Source of the DNA: Bifidobacterium breve
GTDB taxonomy: Bacteria; Actinomycetota; Acidimicrobiia; Acidimicrobiales; Acidimicrobilacustridaceae
Length of the DNA stretch: 34,159 nt
Assembly (NCBI GenBank): GCA_945878645.1
Contig: CAMCTW010000009.1
Span: forward strand, 1-34,159
Reading direction: 5' to 3'
Shown here: positions 1 to 8,672 of the stretch, in pieces
Layout: every line of letters begins with the position of its first letter
How positions within the stretch are numbered: the stretch's first letter is position 1
The notes under the pieces: generated by a model
What the model was told of the DNA's origin: nothing
The model's database searches: none
The model's input: the letters and a program-made list of their open reading frames with translations, nothing else
Position numbers and translations under genes: made by a program

Positions 1-35
1 GTCACCAGAGCGACTCTTCCCTCAACGACTCCCAT
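1..35 (-). CDS. Partial CDS (5' end only), possible short-chain dehydrogenase N-terminus
   Basis: Reverse complement from 35 reads ATG GGA GTC GTT GAG GGA AGA GTC GCT CTG GTG AC = MGVVEGRVALVT, typical of the SDR first strand; AAAGGGGAG lies just upstream as a possible RBS. Truncated by the window edge. Confidence 0.4.
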   Translation of the reverse strand, partial: MGVVEGRVALV

Positions 36-112
36 GGCTCCCCTTTGATCCCCAGCATTAACTTCCGTGGCCGACGCTACCGGTCCACGGCCTAACATCG
101 CCCCCGCACCAG

Positions 113-127
113 CAGACCAGTGGTCTG
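113..127. promoter_or_regulatory. Operator-like inverted repeat CAGACCA-g-TGGTCTG
   Basis: Perfect 7-bp arms with a 1-nt spacer, in the intergenic region between the divergent partial CDS (1..35 -) and the phosphotransferase (149 +). Confidence 0.5.
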
Positions 128-148
128 TTCAGATTCAGGGGGAACAAA

Positions 149-1273
149 ATGCCAGTTGCAGGTCAACGCGATCCAGACGAGATCCGAGGCGCACTCACCG
201 AGTGGATGGCTCGACAGATGCCTGAGGCCACTGAAGTCACCATTACGAATCTCGTTGTCCCGCAATCAAGCGGTTTCTCAAATGAGACATTCCTGCTCGA
301 CGCCAGCTGGGTGGAAGACGGCAAGAAGGTCGATGCCGAACTCGTCTTGCGCAGTCAGCCAGTGATGAGTTTGTTGTTTCCCGAGATTGATCTCGTTACG
401 CAGCAGTACCTCTCGATGAAACTGCTCGGTGAACATTCGAATGTTCCTGTTCCCAACACGCGTTGGGCCGAACGCGACACCTCCATCATCGGTGGACCGT
501 TCTTCATGATGGATCGTCTGAACGGTGTCGTCCCTGGTGATGCACCGCCGTATACCGAATCTGGTTTTGTCGTCGATATGACCGACGAACAGCGAGCACG
601 TTGGGCCCACAACGGCGTTGAAGCGCTCACGCGTGTCGGCCGCGTCGATTGGAAGGCTGCAGGGTTCGATCATCTTGATCAAAAGCACCACGGCAAACTT
701 GGCCCTGAACAACGTCGCGGGTATTTCCAGAACTACAAAAACTGGGCGATGAAGGGCGAGGCACACCCCGTCATTGATCCGGCATGGGACTGGCTTGTTG
801 CGAACTGGCCCGAAGACGGCGAGCACATTGAATTGTGTTGGGGCGATTCGCGTCCGGGCAACCAGATGTACGGCGGCGCAGACAACACCGAAGTCATTGG
901 CGTATTCGATTGGGAAATGGTGTCGCTCGGCAATAGTGAAAGCGATCTTGGTTGGTGGGTGTTCTTGCAGCAGTTCTCGATTGAAAGCGCGGGCGCGACC
1001 TTGCTGCCCGGCATGCTTGATCGCGCGCAGACCATTGCGTTGTGGGAAGAGCTCATGGGTCGTCCCGCAAACCATGTCGACTTCTACGAGATCCTTGCCG
1101 GATTCCAGTTCGCTCTCGTCATGGTGAAGTTGGCCGAGATGTACGTCGCTGAATCAGGCGACCCGTCGATCGGCGCCATGGCTCTCTACAACCCGGTCAC
1201 GGCAATCACGGCTCGCCTTCTTGGTATCGAGGTTCCGGGCTTGGCTGACGTGTTGAAGCGACCAGAGGCGTAA
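149..1273 (+). CDS. Phosphotransferase family protein (APH/choline kinase-like fold)
   Basis: 374-aa ORF with APH-type motifs: 'ELCWGDSRPGNQMY' (HxDxxxxN-like) and 'GVFDWEMVSLGNSESDLGWW' (DFG-like DWE); AGGGGGAACAAAATG RBS context. Confidence 0.85.
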   Translation: MPVAGQRDPDEIRGALTEWMARQMPEATEVTITNLVVPQSSGFSNETFLLDASWVEDGKKVDAELVLRSQPVMSLLFPEIDLVTQQYLSMKLLGEHSNVPVPNTRWAERDTSIIGGPFFMMDRLNGVVPGDAPPYTESGFVVDMTDEQRARWAHNGVEALTRVGRVDWKAAGFDHLDQKHHGKLGPEQRRGYFQNYKNWAMKGEAHPVIDPAWDWLVANWPEDGEHIELCWGDSRPGNQMYGGADNTEVIGVFDWEMVSLGNSESDLGWWVFLQQFSIESAGATLLPGMLDRAQTIALWEELMGRPANHVDFYEILAGFQFALVMVKLAEMYVAESGDPSIGAMALYNPVTAITARLLGIEVPGLADVLKRPEA

Positions 1274-1278
1274 GCCGC

Positions 1279-1494
1279 TCATCTTTCAGCGACAACTCGG
1301 GCGGCGATGCCCTCAAATTCAACAACATCGCCAGCGCGCAACTGACGACCACGGCGAATCTCAACCTCACCGTTCACCGTGATCTCGCCCTCGGCGAGCA
1401 AGAACTTCGCGTCGGAACCCGAATCGACAAGGTTCGCCAACTTCAGAAACTGGCCGAGACGAATGGTGTCGGTGCTGATTTCGATCTCGTGCAT
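1279..1494 (-). CDS. S4-domain RNA-binding protein
   Basis: MHEIEISTDTIRLGQFLKLANLVDSGSDAKFLLAEGEITVNGEVEIRRGRQLRAGDVVEFEG fits the small standalone S4 domain pattern (YbcJ/YaaA-like). An alternative start lies at 1503. Confidence 0.75.
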   Translation of the reverse strand: MHEIEISTDTIRLGQFLKLANLVDSGSDAKFLLAEGEITVNGEVEIRRGRQLRAGDVVEFEGIAARVVAER

Positions 1495-1552
1495 GGGCAC
1501 CATCTTCGTCGGTGTCGTACGCTGCCGCACACACAGTCGTGAAGGAGTCGTC

Positions 1553-1987
1553 ATGGACAGCAGCGAAGCCCGCAATAAAGAGGTCGTCGAGAACTACTGG
1601 TACGCCCATTTCGAGCGGGACTGGGAGACCATGGCCACCTTCTTCACTGACGATTGCCACTACACCGACGTCGGCATGGACCCAGTGGGGGCCGTCGGGG
1701 GCGCCGCCATCGTTCGTCGCCTCAAGATCGGCATCGAACCGCTGCAGGGCTACTTCCACTTCCCCAAACACATCGTCGCCCAGGGCAACATGGTGATTTG
1801 GGAACATATGGAACGCTGGATGTTCCATACCGGCGAGGTCATCGACCATCCGTTCGTGACCGTGATGGAAGTTCGTGACGGCAAGATCAGCCGCTGGCAT
1901 GACTATTCACATATCGGTCACCTGATCGACAACGCGCCGCAGTGGTGGCTCGATCACATCATCACCGCATCTGCCGAACCAGCCTGA
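1553..1987 (+). CDS. SnoaL-like / nuclear transport factor 2-like protein
   Basis: MDSSEARNKEVVENYWYAHFERDWETMATFFTDDCHYTDVG... matches the NTF2-like layout; GAAGGAG upstream of ATG 1553. Confidence 0.72.
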   Translation: MDSSEARNKEVVENYWYAHFERDWETMATFFTDDCHYTDVGMDPVGAVGGAAIVRRLKIGIEPLQGYFHFPKHIVAQGNMVIWEHMERWMFHTGEVIDHPFVTVMEVRDGKISRWHDYSHIGHLIDNAPQWWLDHIITASAEPA

Positions 1988-2246
1988 AGTCCTCGCCCGC
2001 AAGGGCATTTCTGGCCCATTTCCAAGACCGAGCGCTACGAACAGCAAAGTTCCCAGAAACCCAAAGTTCGAAGGTTTCGGACCGATTTCGCGCTCCGATG
2101 TGCAAACTGGGTCCCGGGCGAACTAAGAAACATGTCGGACACTTCAAGGGGCCATCGGTGGACGACCGGGCTTCCTGATCGACGGACGGTTCTGTTTCCG
2201 TCATGTCCTGACAATTCGCCTCAACCTTTCCGGAGAGTCACACTCC

Positions 2247-2585
2247 ATGACAACGACGACCGAAGAAGAAGAACTGCTCGGTGTTGTACTTACACCTCGA
2301 CAGATCTGGGAACTTCTCGACCTTCTCAACGATGCGCCCGGCGATGCCGACGAAGACGTGCTCGACGCAGTAGCCAACAAGTTGCGTTCACCTCGGGTAT
2401 TCACGCGTGTCAGCGCTGCTCGCTACCAGGGCCGACTTCTTGCGCTCACTCCCGACGAGCATCGTGCGCTTGTTGACCTTGTTGAAAACGACAACACGCC
2501 CTCTGATGACATCATCAGTGTGGTGGGTGCTCGTCTTGTTGGGCTTGTGCCCGATCGCACTCGCACCGGCAAGATCCGCGACTGA
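2247..2585 (+). CDS. Hypothetical protein, 112 aa, acidic N-terminus
   Basis: Intact ORF with a start preceded by CCGGAGAG; no family recognised. Confidence 0.55.
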   Translation: MTTTTEEEELLGVVLTPRQIWELLDLLNDAPGDADEDVLDAVANKLRSPRVFTRVSAARYQGRLLALTPDEHRALVDLVENDNTPSDDIISVVGARLVGLVPDRTRTGKIRD

Positions 2586-2587
2586 TC

Positions 2588-2608
2588 TGTTCGTTCTTCG
2601 AACGAACA
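2588..2608. repeat. Perfect inverted repeat TGTTCGTTC-ttc-GAACGAACA
   Basis: 9-bp arms, 3-nt loop, starting 3 nt after the stop codon at 2585 and about 20 nt before the next start (2630). Confidence 0.6.
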
Positions 2609-2629
2609 TCCAACGTTCCGGGGGGAACC

Positions 2630-3046
2630 ATGACCGAGCTTGTACTTGATGATCACCGCCAGCGGAATTTCGATCTCGTGCTGCAAGTATTTGCTGCTGT
2701 CAGTGCCGGCGATGCCGATGCCCAGGTCATCAATTACACCGAGGACATCGTCCTCGACTTTCCCTTCACCGACCCGCCCTCTGTCGTAAGCGGCCGGACT
2801 GCAGTTCACGAACGCCTCATCAACGCGTTCAAGGTCTTCCAGTTCGATCTCACCATCACCGATCTTCACCCATGCCTTGATCCCGACGAACTCATTATCG
2901 AGTTCACCGGTGCCGGTTCGTATTTGCCTAACAATGCTCCGTACGTCAACCGCTACATCGCGGTGTTTGGTTTTCGCGACGGATTGATTTATCGCCAGCG
3001 CGAATACTTCGATCCAACGCAAGCCGGAAAATCAGCGAACGCGTAA
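2630..3046 (+). CDS. SnoaL-like / ketosteroid-isomerase-type NTF2 protein
   Basis: 'DIVLDFPFTDPPSVVSGRTAVHERL...YVNRYIAVFGFRDGLIYRQREYFDP' fits PhzA/B/SnoaL-like proteins; CGGGGGGAACCATG start context. Confidence 0.75.
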   Translation: MTELVLDDHRQRNFDLVLQVFAAVSAGDADAQVINYTEDIVLDFPFTDPPSVVSGRTAVHERLINAFKVFQFDLTITDLHPCLDPDELIIEFTGAGSYLPNNAPYVNRYIAVFGFRDGLIYRQREYFDPTQAGKSANA

Positions 3047-3058
3047 ACGCTCGCCCGC

Positions 3059-4060
3059 CTACTTCTCTGCGGGCTCCCAATACGGACGACGGAACGGATA
3101 CTGCACTGCGGTAACGACTGATTTCGCGTGGATCATCTTCTTGATCATCGAGACGTTCTCGTGGAACATGATCGGCATGACGCGGAAGGTTCCAACAGGA
3201 ATCGTGAGTCCGTACACAGGATGCACTTTCTCGACCTCGGCATAGGTTCCGAAGATTCGATCCCACAAAATGAAAATGCCGGAGAAGTTCTTATCGATGT
3301 AGAGCTTCTGGCGCGCGTGATGGGCCTGATGATGTTCCGGCGTGTTGAACACGTATTCGATTGGTCTTGGAAAGCGTCCTCGCCAACTCACGTGAAGTGG
3401 CAACTGGTACAGCATCACGAATCCATAGATCACGAAAAGAGCCGCCGGCGAAAATCCGAGCAGTGCCCAAAGCGATACGAGAACGAGGTCCCAGGCTTCA
3501 TCAAGAAAGGAGATCCGCACCGCTGTCGATGGGTTGTAGTGCTCACTTGAATGGTGAACGGAATGATTTGCCCAAAACAGTTCCATCGTGTGGCCTAAAC
3601 GATGGGCCCAGTAGTAAGTGAAATCCACGACGATGAACAGGAGAACCGCGATGACACCGGTCGATGCGCCTCCAAAAATATCCTTTAGGCGGTCATTGAT
3701 CTGGAAGATGGAGTGACCTTGCAACCATTGTGCAAAGGCGTAAAGCAAAGGAATCACGATCAATGCGGAGCCAATGCCATAAATCAGCGCGATACAAAAT
3801 GATGAGGCGCCGTCGACAAATGTTGTGCTGTCCAACTTCTGACCAGTTCGCGAACGAGACCGTCTCCAGCGAAGGAGTTCGACGCCGAGAAGTAAAACGA
3901 CACCAACTGCGAAAATGATGCCCTGCAATTTGTGGGTTCGGAACTTTGAGATCACCCAAACAGCGCCGATTATGAGCGCAATAGCAAGCGGAAGCCACGA
4001 AAACCGCTCAAAGATTTTTGATTCGGATTTCGTTGGATGCGGATCAATTGGTGTCGTCAT
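3059..4060 (-). CDS. Sterol desaturase / fatty acid hydroxylase superfamily membrane protein
   Basis: His-box motifs 'AHRLGH', 'HSVHHSSEHYN', 'HHQAHH' with several hydrophobic helices. Start chosen at MTTPIDPHPTK. Confidence 0.87.
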   Translation of the reverse strand: MTTPIDPHPTKSESKIFERFSWLPLAIALIIGAVWVISKFRTHKLQGIIFAVGVVLLLGVELLRWRRSRSRTGQKLDSTTFVDGASSFCIALIYGIGSALIVIPLLYAFAQWLQGHSIFQINDRLKDIFGGASTGVIAVLLFIVVDFTYYWAHRLGHTMELFWANHSVHHSSEHYNPSTAVRISFLDEAWDLVLVSLWALLGFSPAALFVIYGFVMLYQLPLHVSWRGRFPRPIEYVFNTPEHHQAHHARQKLYIDKNFSGIFILWDRIFGTYAEVEKVHPVYGLTIPVGTFRVMPIMFHENVSMIKKMIHAKSVVTAVQYPFRRPYWEPAEK

Positions 4061-4121
4061 TCCAAATTCCTGTCTCAAGTGGTCGGTAGTTGTTTCGGCG
4101 CCGCAAAAAATTGAATCGCTC

Positions 4122-5285
4122 TTAGACCCCTAGCGATTTCTTGAACAATCGAAGGTCGTTGACGAACGCTTCGGGACGCTCGAACGCGGCAAAATGTCCG
4201 CCGCGTTCTTGTTCGGTCCAGTGAACGATGTTGTATTTCTTCTCGGCCCACGCTCGTGGCGTTTGCAATAGTTCGTAGGGGTACTGCGCGTGTCCGGTGG
4301 GAACCTCAACGCGTCCTGACCAGCCTTGTGCAGCGCCATTATTGGCTCGCTGCGACTCGGCGTAAAGACGCGCGGCCGAGCCAACCGTGTTCGTGACCCA
4401 ATAAACCATGACGTTGTCGAGCACTCGGTCCCATGTGTAGGTCTCCGCAATGCTGTTGTTGTCCAGATCGCTCCAGGCGTTGAACTTTTCAAGAATCCAT
4501 GCCGCCAGGCCAGTGGGTGAATCGGTCAACCCGTAGGCAAGTGTTTGTGGCTTCGTGCTTTGGATCGCCATGTAGCCCGTGCCATCGGCAATACGGGCGC
4601 CGGCAGCGGCAAAGCGTTCGTTATCGGCATCGGTCACGCCCGCCATTGCGTCGGTGTCATCAGCTCCTGGAAACGCAAAAATCATGTTGAGGTGAATGCC
4701 CAGAAGGCGATCGCCATAGGTCTCACCCAGTCGGCGAGTAACAATCGCTCCCCAATCGCCACCCTGAGCGACGTAGCGGTCGTAACCGAGTTGTTGCATC
4801 ACGTCGGCAATGGCATCAGCAACGCGATTCACATGGAATTCGGGCTGCACCGTTGGCCCAGAAAATCCGTAACCGGGCATGGACGGCATCACAACGTGGA
4901 ACGCATCCGCAGCGCTACCGCCATAGGCCTCAGGATCGGTCAGCGGACCGATGACATCGAGAAATTCCACGAACGAACCTGGCCAACCATGGATCAACGC
5001 CATCGGCGTCGCATCGGCATGCTTCGAACGAACGTGGATGAAATGCACCTGTTCGCCGGCGGCGGTGGTCATGAAGTTGGGCCACGCGTTCATGCGGGCT
5101 TCGCGGGCACGCCAGTCGTACTGGTTGCGCCAGTAGTCGACGGCCGCCTTCACTTCGGTGACCGGAATGCCGAGCGACCAAAGTTCGCCTGGTGCCTGGT
5201 CGGGCCAGCGAGCGTTGTCGAGACGAAGGTTCAGATCCTCAAGGACCTCGTCGGGAATAGCAATGGTGAACGGTTGCGGCGTCAT
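4122..5285 (-). CDS. Epoxide hydrolase (EHN domain plus alpha/beta hydrolase)
   Basis: N-terminal 'FTIAIPDEVLEDLNLRLDNARWPD' (EHN), 'LIHGWPGSFVEF' oxyanion loop, 'AQGGDWGAIVTRRLG' nucleophile elbow, C-terminal 'GGHFAAFERPE'. Confidence 0.9.
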   Translation of the reverse strand: MTPQPFTIAIPDEVLEDLNLRLDNARWPDQAPGELWSLGIPVTEVKAAVDYWRNQYDWRAREARMNAWPNFMTTAAGEQVHFIHVRSKHADATPMALIHGWPGSFVEFLDVIGPLTDPEAYGGSAADAFHVVMPSMPGYGFSGPTVQPEFHVNRVADAIADVMQQLGYDRYVAQGGDWGAIVTRRLGETYGDRLLGIHLNMIFAFPGADDTDAMAGVTDADNERFAAAGARIADGTGYMAIQSTKPQTLAYGLTDSPTGLAAWILEKFNAWSDLDNNSIAETYTWDRVLDNVMVYWVTNTVGSAARLYAESQRANNGAAQGWSGRVEVPTGHAQYPYELLQTPRAWAEKKYNIVHWTEQERGGHFAAFERPEAFVNDLRLFKKSLGV

Positions 5286-5299
5286 GGCCAAACGCTACG

Positions 5300-6154
5300 T
5301 CAGCCGGCGAAGGTCACGGTTACTCGGCTGGTTTCGCGACCATCAACTACAGCCGACACCGTCGTTGTGTGTTCATCTTCGATACCACCCAACGTGACCG
5401 TTGCGCCCGGCAGGATCGAACGCTTCATGGCGAGATCAATCTCAACAATGCGGTCATTCGGGCGACGACGCTGCGCTGCGCCCGCCAATCGAGCGACCTG
5501 TGACGAGGTGTCGAGGATGATGTCGGCGAGACCGGCTTTCTGAGCGGCTTCGGTGTGGTGATGTGCGCCCGCCCACACATGATTCGCCTCTGCTCCGCTC
5601 CGGATCGATTCGGTGCTCACGGTGAAGTCTTCTGTCCACGCGAATATCGCTGGCTCCTGTGGGGTCCGTGGTGGAGCGGCTCCCGGTTCACCGGGTCGGT
5701 AACCCAACATTCGAAATCGCTCGACGCCAACAAGTTCTCCGGCAGTCGTTGATGAGGTCACCTCGATCACCCAATCGCGACCCGGCCCAAACTTTGTCGA
5801 ACGCTCAGACCCGAGTTCGGCGATGCGTTCTTCAGACAACAGTTGATCGCCGATGCGAACCATGCCAGTGAGTTTGAGTTCGTAACCAACCGCGATCGCA
5901 ACCGGGAGTTCGAGCAAGTTCTTCAGCTCATCGTGCAGCGCGACGCCCGTGGGCGCTGCTTCGCCAGGAACTGGTGCATACAGTGATCGAGCAAAGGTCG
6001 TGTACATGATCGATGGAACAACATCACCGACGCATTCAGGCCATTCAGTTCCGAACACCGCTGTCCATGCATCAACAACATCTTGAGTGACTACGGAAGA
6101 TGGATCACGCGTCACGCGTCGCTCGAGCAATTGCCCAAGCGCGTCGTCGGTCAT
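5300..6154 (-). CDS. MaoC-like / hot-dog-fold dehydratase-type protein
   Basis: 'HDELKNLLELPVAIAVGYELKLTGMVRIGDQLLSEERIAELGSERSTKFGPGRDWVIEVT' and 'ANHVWAGAHHHTEAAQKAGL' fit double hot-dog layouts. Start overlaps the upstream gene's stop (TGATG). Confidence 0.6.
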   Translation of the reverse strand: MTDDALGQLLERRVTRDPSSVVTQDVVDAWTAVFGTEWPECVGDVVPSIMYTTFARSLYAPVPGEAAPTGVALHDELKNLLELPVAIAVGYELKLTGMVRIGDQLLSEERIAELGSERSTKFGPGRDWVIEVTSSTTAGELVGVERFRMLGYRPGEPGAAPPRTPQEPAIFAWTEDFTVSTESIRSGAEANHVWAGAHHHTEAAQKAGLADIILDTSSQVARLAGAAQRRRPNDRIVEIDLAMKRSILPGATVTLGGIEDEHTTTVSAVVDGRETSRVTVTFAG

Positions 6155-6873
6155 CAGCGCTTCATTGCGCCGGCGGTAATGGCACCGTCGACGTAGATGA
6201 CCTGACCGCTCACGTAACGAGAATCATTGCTGCAAAGAAACGACACCACGTCGGCAATGTCGTCAGGAGCACCCACGCGCTTCATGGGAACGCCCTGCGC
6301 GCGTTCATTGGCGCGCTCTCCTTGAAAATTGCCGGCGGTTCCGTCGCTCACAATGAGGCCTGGCCCGATGGCATTCGAACGAATGTTGTCGGCACCAAGT
6401 TCAAGCGCCAGTGTCTTCGAAAGAGATTCAACCGCCGCCTTAGTTGCCGGATAAATACCGATATCAGGTGAGTTCGTCCATGCCGCACCCGATGACATGT
6501 TCACAATGCTTCCGCCACCGCCGGCGCGCATCTTCGGAACAAATGCTTGGCAACACCACACGATGCCTTTCACGTTGACTTCAATGACCGACTGCATTTG
6601 CTGTTCGGTGACATCGAGAATCGATGGAAAGTTCCAGATACCTGCGTTGTTCACCAACGCAAAGCATTCGGGAATCTGATCGGCAACGGCAAATACTGCT
6701 GCACGATCGGTGACATCGAGTTGAAACGCTATGCCCCCACAAAGGTCGGCAGTTTCGCGCGCAGCATCGAGGTTGAGGTCGAGACACACCACATCGAAAC
6801 CATCTTCGGCTAAACGAAGACAATCAGCGCGGCCTAATCCTTGGCCTGCTCCGGTAACAACGGCAACTGACAT
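6154..6873 (-). CDS. SDR family oxidoreductase (classical)
   Basis: TGAGQGLG nucleotide-binding motif, 'NNAGI', 'YPATKAAVESL' catalytic YxxxK. Confidence 0.9.
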   Translation of the reverse strand: MSVAVVTGAGQGLGRADCLRLAEDGFDVVCLDLNLDAARETADLCGGIAFQLDVTDRAAVFAVADQIPECFALVNNAGIWNFPSILDVTEQQMQSVIEVNVKGIVWCCQAFVPKMRAGGGGSIVNMSSGAAWTNSPDIGIYPATKAAVESLSKTLALELGADNIRSNAIGPGLIVSDGTAGNFQGERANERAQGVPMKRVGAPDDIADVVSFLCSNDSRYVSGQVIYVDGAITAGAMKR

Positions 6874-7742
6874 CAGGGCACTCCATCCATTTTGAAAAGC
6901 TTCATGGCATTCTCACGCAAAAACTTGGGCCAGACACTGTCCTTCAATGGAACGTTTTTCATTTCGGTGAATATTCGCTCAAGTGTGAGACCTGCGGGGA
7001 AATACCCGGCGTACATGATCTTCTCCGAGCCTCGCGAGTTGGCGTAGTCAAGAATCGCTTTCGGGTAATGCTTCGGTGCGAATGCACTCGGCATGTAATA
7101 CAGACCCGGCCACTTGAGCATGAGTTTCACGGCAAGCGCTTCCCACGGCTCGGCTCCATGGCGCATCACGATCTTCAATTCCGGGAAGTCGTAACAGACT
7201 TGGTCGAAGTGCATGACGTGCTGGCATTCGGCAGGGAAACGAGGACCAGGAATACCGGCGTTGGAAATAATCGGAATGTCGAGATCAATGCAGGTTTGGT
7301 AGATCGGGTAGTACCGACGATCACTCACCGGAACCTGCGGGAGACATCCAGCGGGAAATGTGGTGACCGCGCTAAGGCCATCGGAGTCATTGGCTTCACG
7401 AATTTTGCGAACCGCACCTGTGATGTCGTTGGGATCAACTTCAAGACTGAAGAACACGCGACCAGGGTGGCGCTTCTTTGCTTCACGGCTCGTGTCGGTC
7501 AGACCAAACAACCCCGCAGCGACGCCGTACTTGTCCATTTCGGAGAAGGTGAAGTCGATGGGGTCGACTTCTTCGCCTGCTTCTTCGGGAACGTCTTTGA
7601 ACATGTAGCCAGCGGGCATTGCAAGATCGTCAGAACCCTTGTCCTTGATCCCGCCCTGCAAGTACTCGTAGACGGCCTTCTTGTCGCGGAACGGAAATCC
7701 GATCATCAGATCGATTGCGCCGACGTTTCCTTCGTATCCCAT
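6873..7742 (-). CDS. Amidohydrolase-2 family-like protein with atypical metal site
   Basis: Overall amidohydrolase_2 pattern ('PELKIVMRHGAEPWEALAVKLMLKWPGLYYMPSAFAPKHYPKAILDYANSRGSEKIMYAGYFPAG', 'NAMKLF'), but no N-terminal HxH and no C-terminal GSDYP. Confidence 0.75.
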   Translation of the reverse strand: MGYEGNVGAIDLMIGFPFRDKKAVYEYLQGGIKDKGSDDLAMPAGYMFKDVPEEAGEEVDPIDFTFSEMDKYGVAAGLFGLTDTSREAKKRHPGRVFFSLEVDPNDITGAVRKIREANDSDGLSAVTTFPAGCLPQVPVSDRRYYPIYQTCIDLDIPIISNAGIPGPRFPAECQHVMHFDQVCYDFPELKIVMRHGAEPWEALAVKLMLKWPGLYYMPSAFAPKHYPKAILDYANSRGSEKIMYAGYFPAGLTLERIFTEMKNVPLKDSVWPKFLRENAMKLFKMDGVP

Positions 7743-7769
7743 TGGTGTCCTCAGTGCTTGATGTGCGGG

Positions 7770-8663
7770 TCAGTCAAGCACATCAAGATTCCACTCCCGG
7801 AAATAATCGGGATTGCGTCGATCGCGCATCGATTCGTAACGCTTACGCATCGTTTCCTCACTCGAAGGGTTTTCGGGGAGGATCCAGAACTGATCGTCGC
7901 GGATCGCGTTCGACACTCGATCGGCAACTTCTTCTAGCGGCGTGACTTCGAGATCCGGATTGGCGGAACGCATAATTTTTTCCACATCGTCATAGGTGAA
8001 GTGACCCTGAGTGCGTTCCTCTTCGCGCGCGTATTCCTCGGGACGAGTCGACCAGGCCTCGAAAAGTTTCGTGCGCAACATTCCCGGTCCGGGGAACAAC
8101 ACCGAAGCTCCAAGTTTCGTCTTCCGAGTGCGCAGATGAAGCAGGAGTGCCTCGGTCATCGTCACGACCGCGGCCTTACTAACCGAATAGATCGGGGTGT
8201 CGGCCATTGGAGCGATGCCGCCGTTACCTGACGTCGTGTTCACGATGTGTCCCTCGGTGCCTTGGGCGATCATGATCGGGATGAAGGTCTTGATCCCCCA
8301 CGCCACACCGAACACATTGACGTCGAGACACCAATTCCAGTCGGCTTCCTCGTACTCCCACAACGCAAGTTGTCCACCAGGACCAATACCCGCGTTGTTG
8401 CACACGACATGTACTGCCCCGTAGGTATCGAGTGTCGCCTGCGCGAGTGCTTCGACCGACTCGAGTTTGGTGACATCACACTGAACGCCCGTAACTTCAA
8501 GGCCCTCACCCCGCAACAGGGCGACGGACTCTTCGATTCGTTCTGGGACGATGTCGGCCATAACGACCTTCATCCCGTCCTGCCCGAAGCGTTGGCACAT
8601 CGCGAGACCAATTCCGCTCGCGCCTCCGGTGACGACCGCGACGCTGCCGGTGAAGTCCTTCAT
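7770..8663 (-). CDS. SDR family oxidoreductase (classical)
   Basis: TGGASGIG, 'CNNAGIG', 'YSVSKAAVVTMTEAL'. Confidence 0.9.
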   Translation of the reverse strand: MKDFTGSVAVVTGGASGIGLAMCQRFGQDGMKVVMADIVPERIEESVALLRGEGLEVTGVQCDVTKLESVEALAQATLDTYGAVHVVCNNAGIGPGGQLALWEYEEADWNWCLDVNVFGVAWGIKTFIPIMIAQGTEGHIVNTTSGNGGIAPMADTPIYSVSKAAVVTMTEALLLHLRTRKTKLGASVLFPGPGMLRTKLFEAWSTRPEEYAREEERTQGHFTYDDVEKIMRSANPDLEVTPLEEVADRVSNAIRDDQFWILPENPSSEETMRKRYESMRDRRNPDYFREWNLDVLD

Positions 8664-8672
8664 GATGTCCTC

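Noticed and set aside
431-446. Perfect 16-bp palindrome GAACATTCGAATGTTC
   Set aside because: Lies inside the phosphotransferase coding sequence, and its GAAC/GTTC half-site spacing (8 nt) does not fit the actinobacterial LexA box (4 nt). Likely chance, though a genome-wide count would settle it.
278-1075. Long antisense ORF (265 aa) opposite the phosphotransferase
   Set aside because: Shadow ORF from GC-rich codon bias; the + strand product has clear kinase-family motifs, the antisense product none.
2630-3046. Steroid delta-isomerase function for the SnoaL-like proteins
   Set aside because: NTF2-like folds are functionally diverse; the sequence alone does not support a specific substrate.
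4545-5543. 332-aa + strand ORF opposite the epoxide hydrolase
   Set aside because: Antisense shadow ORF; the minus-strand epoxide hydrolase and MaoC-like genes explain the region.
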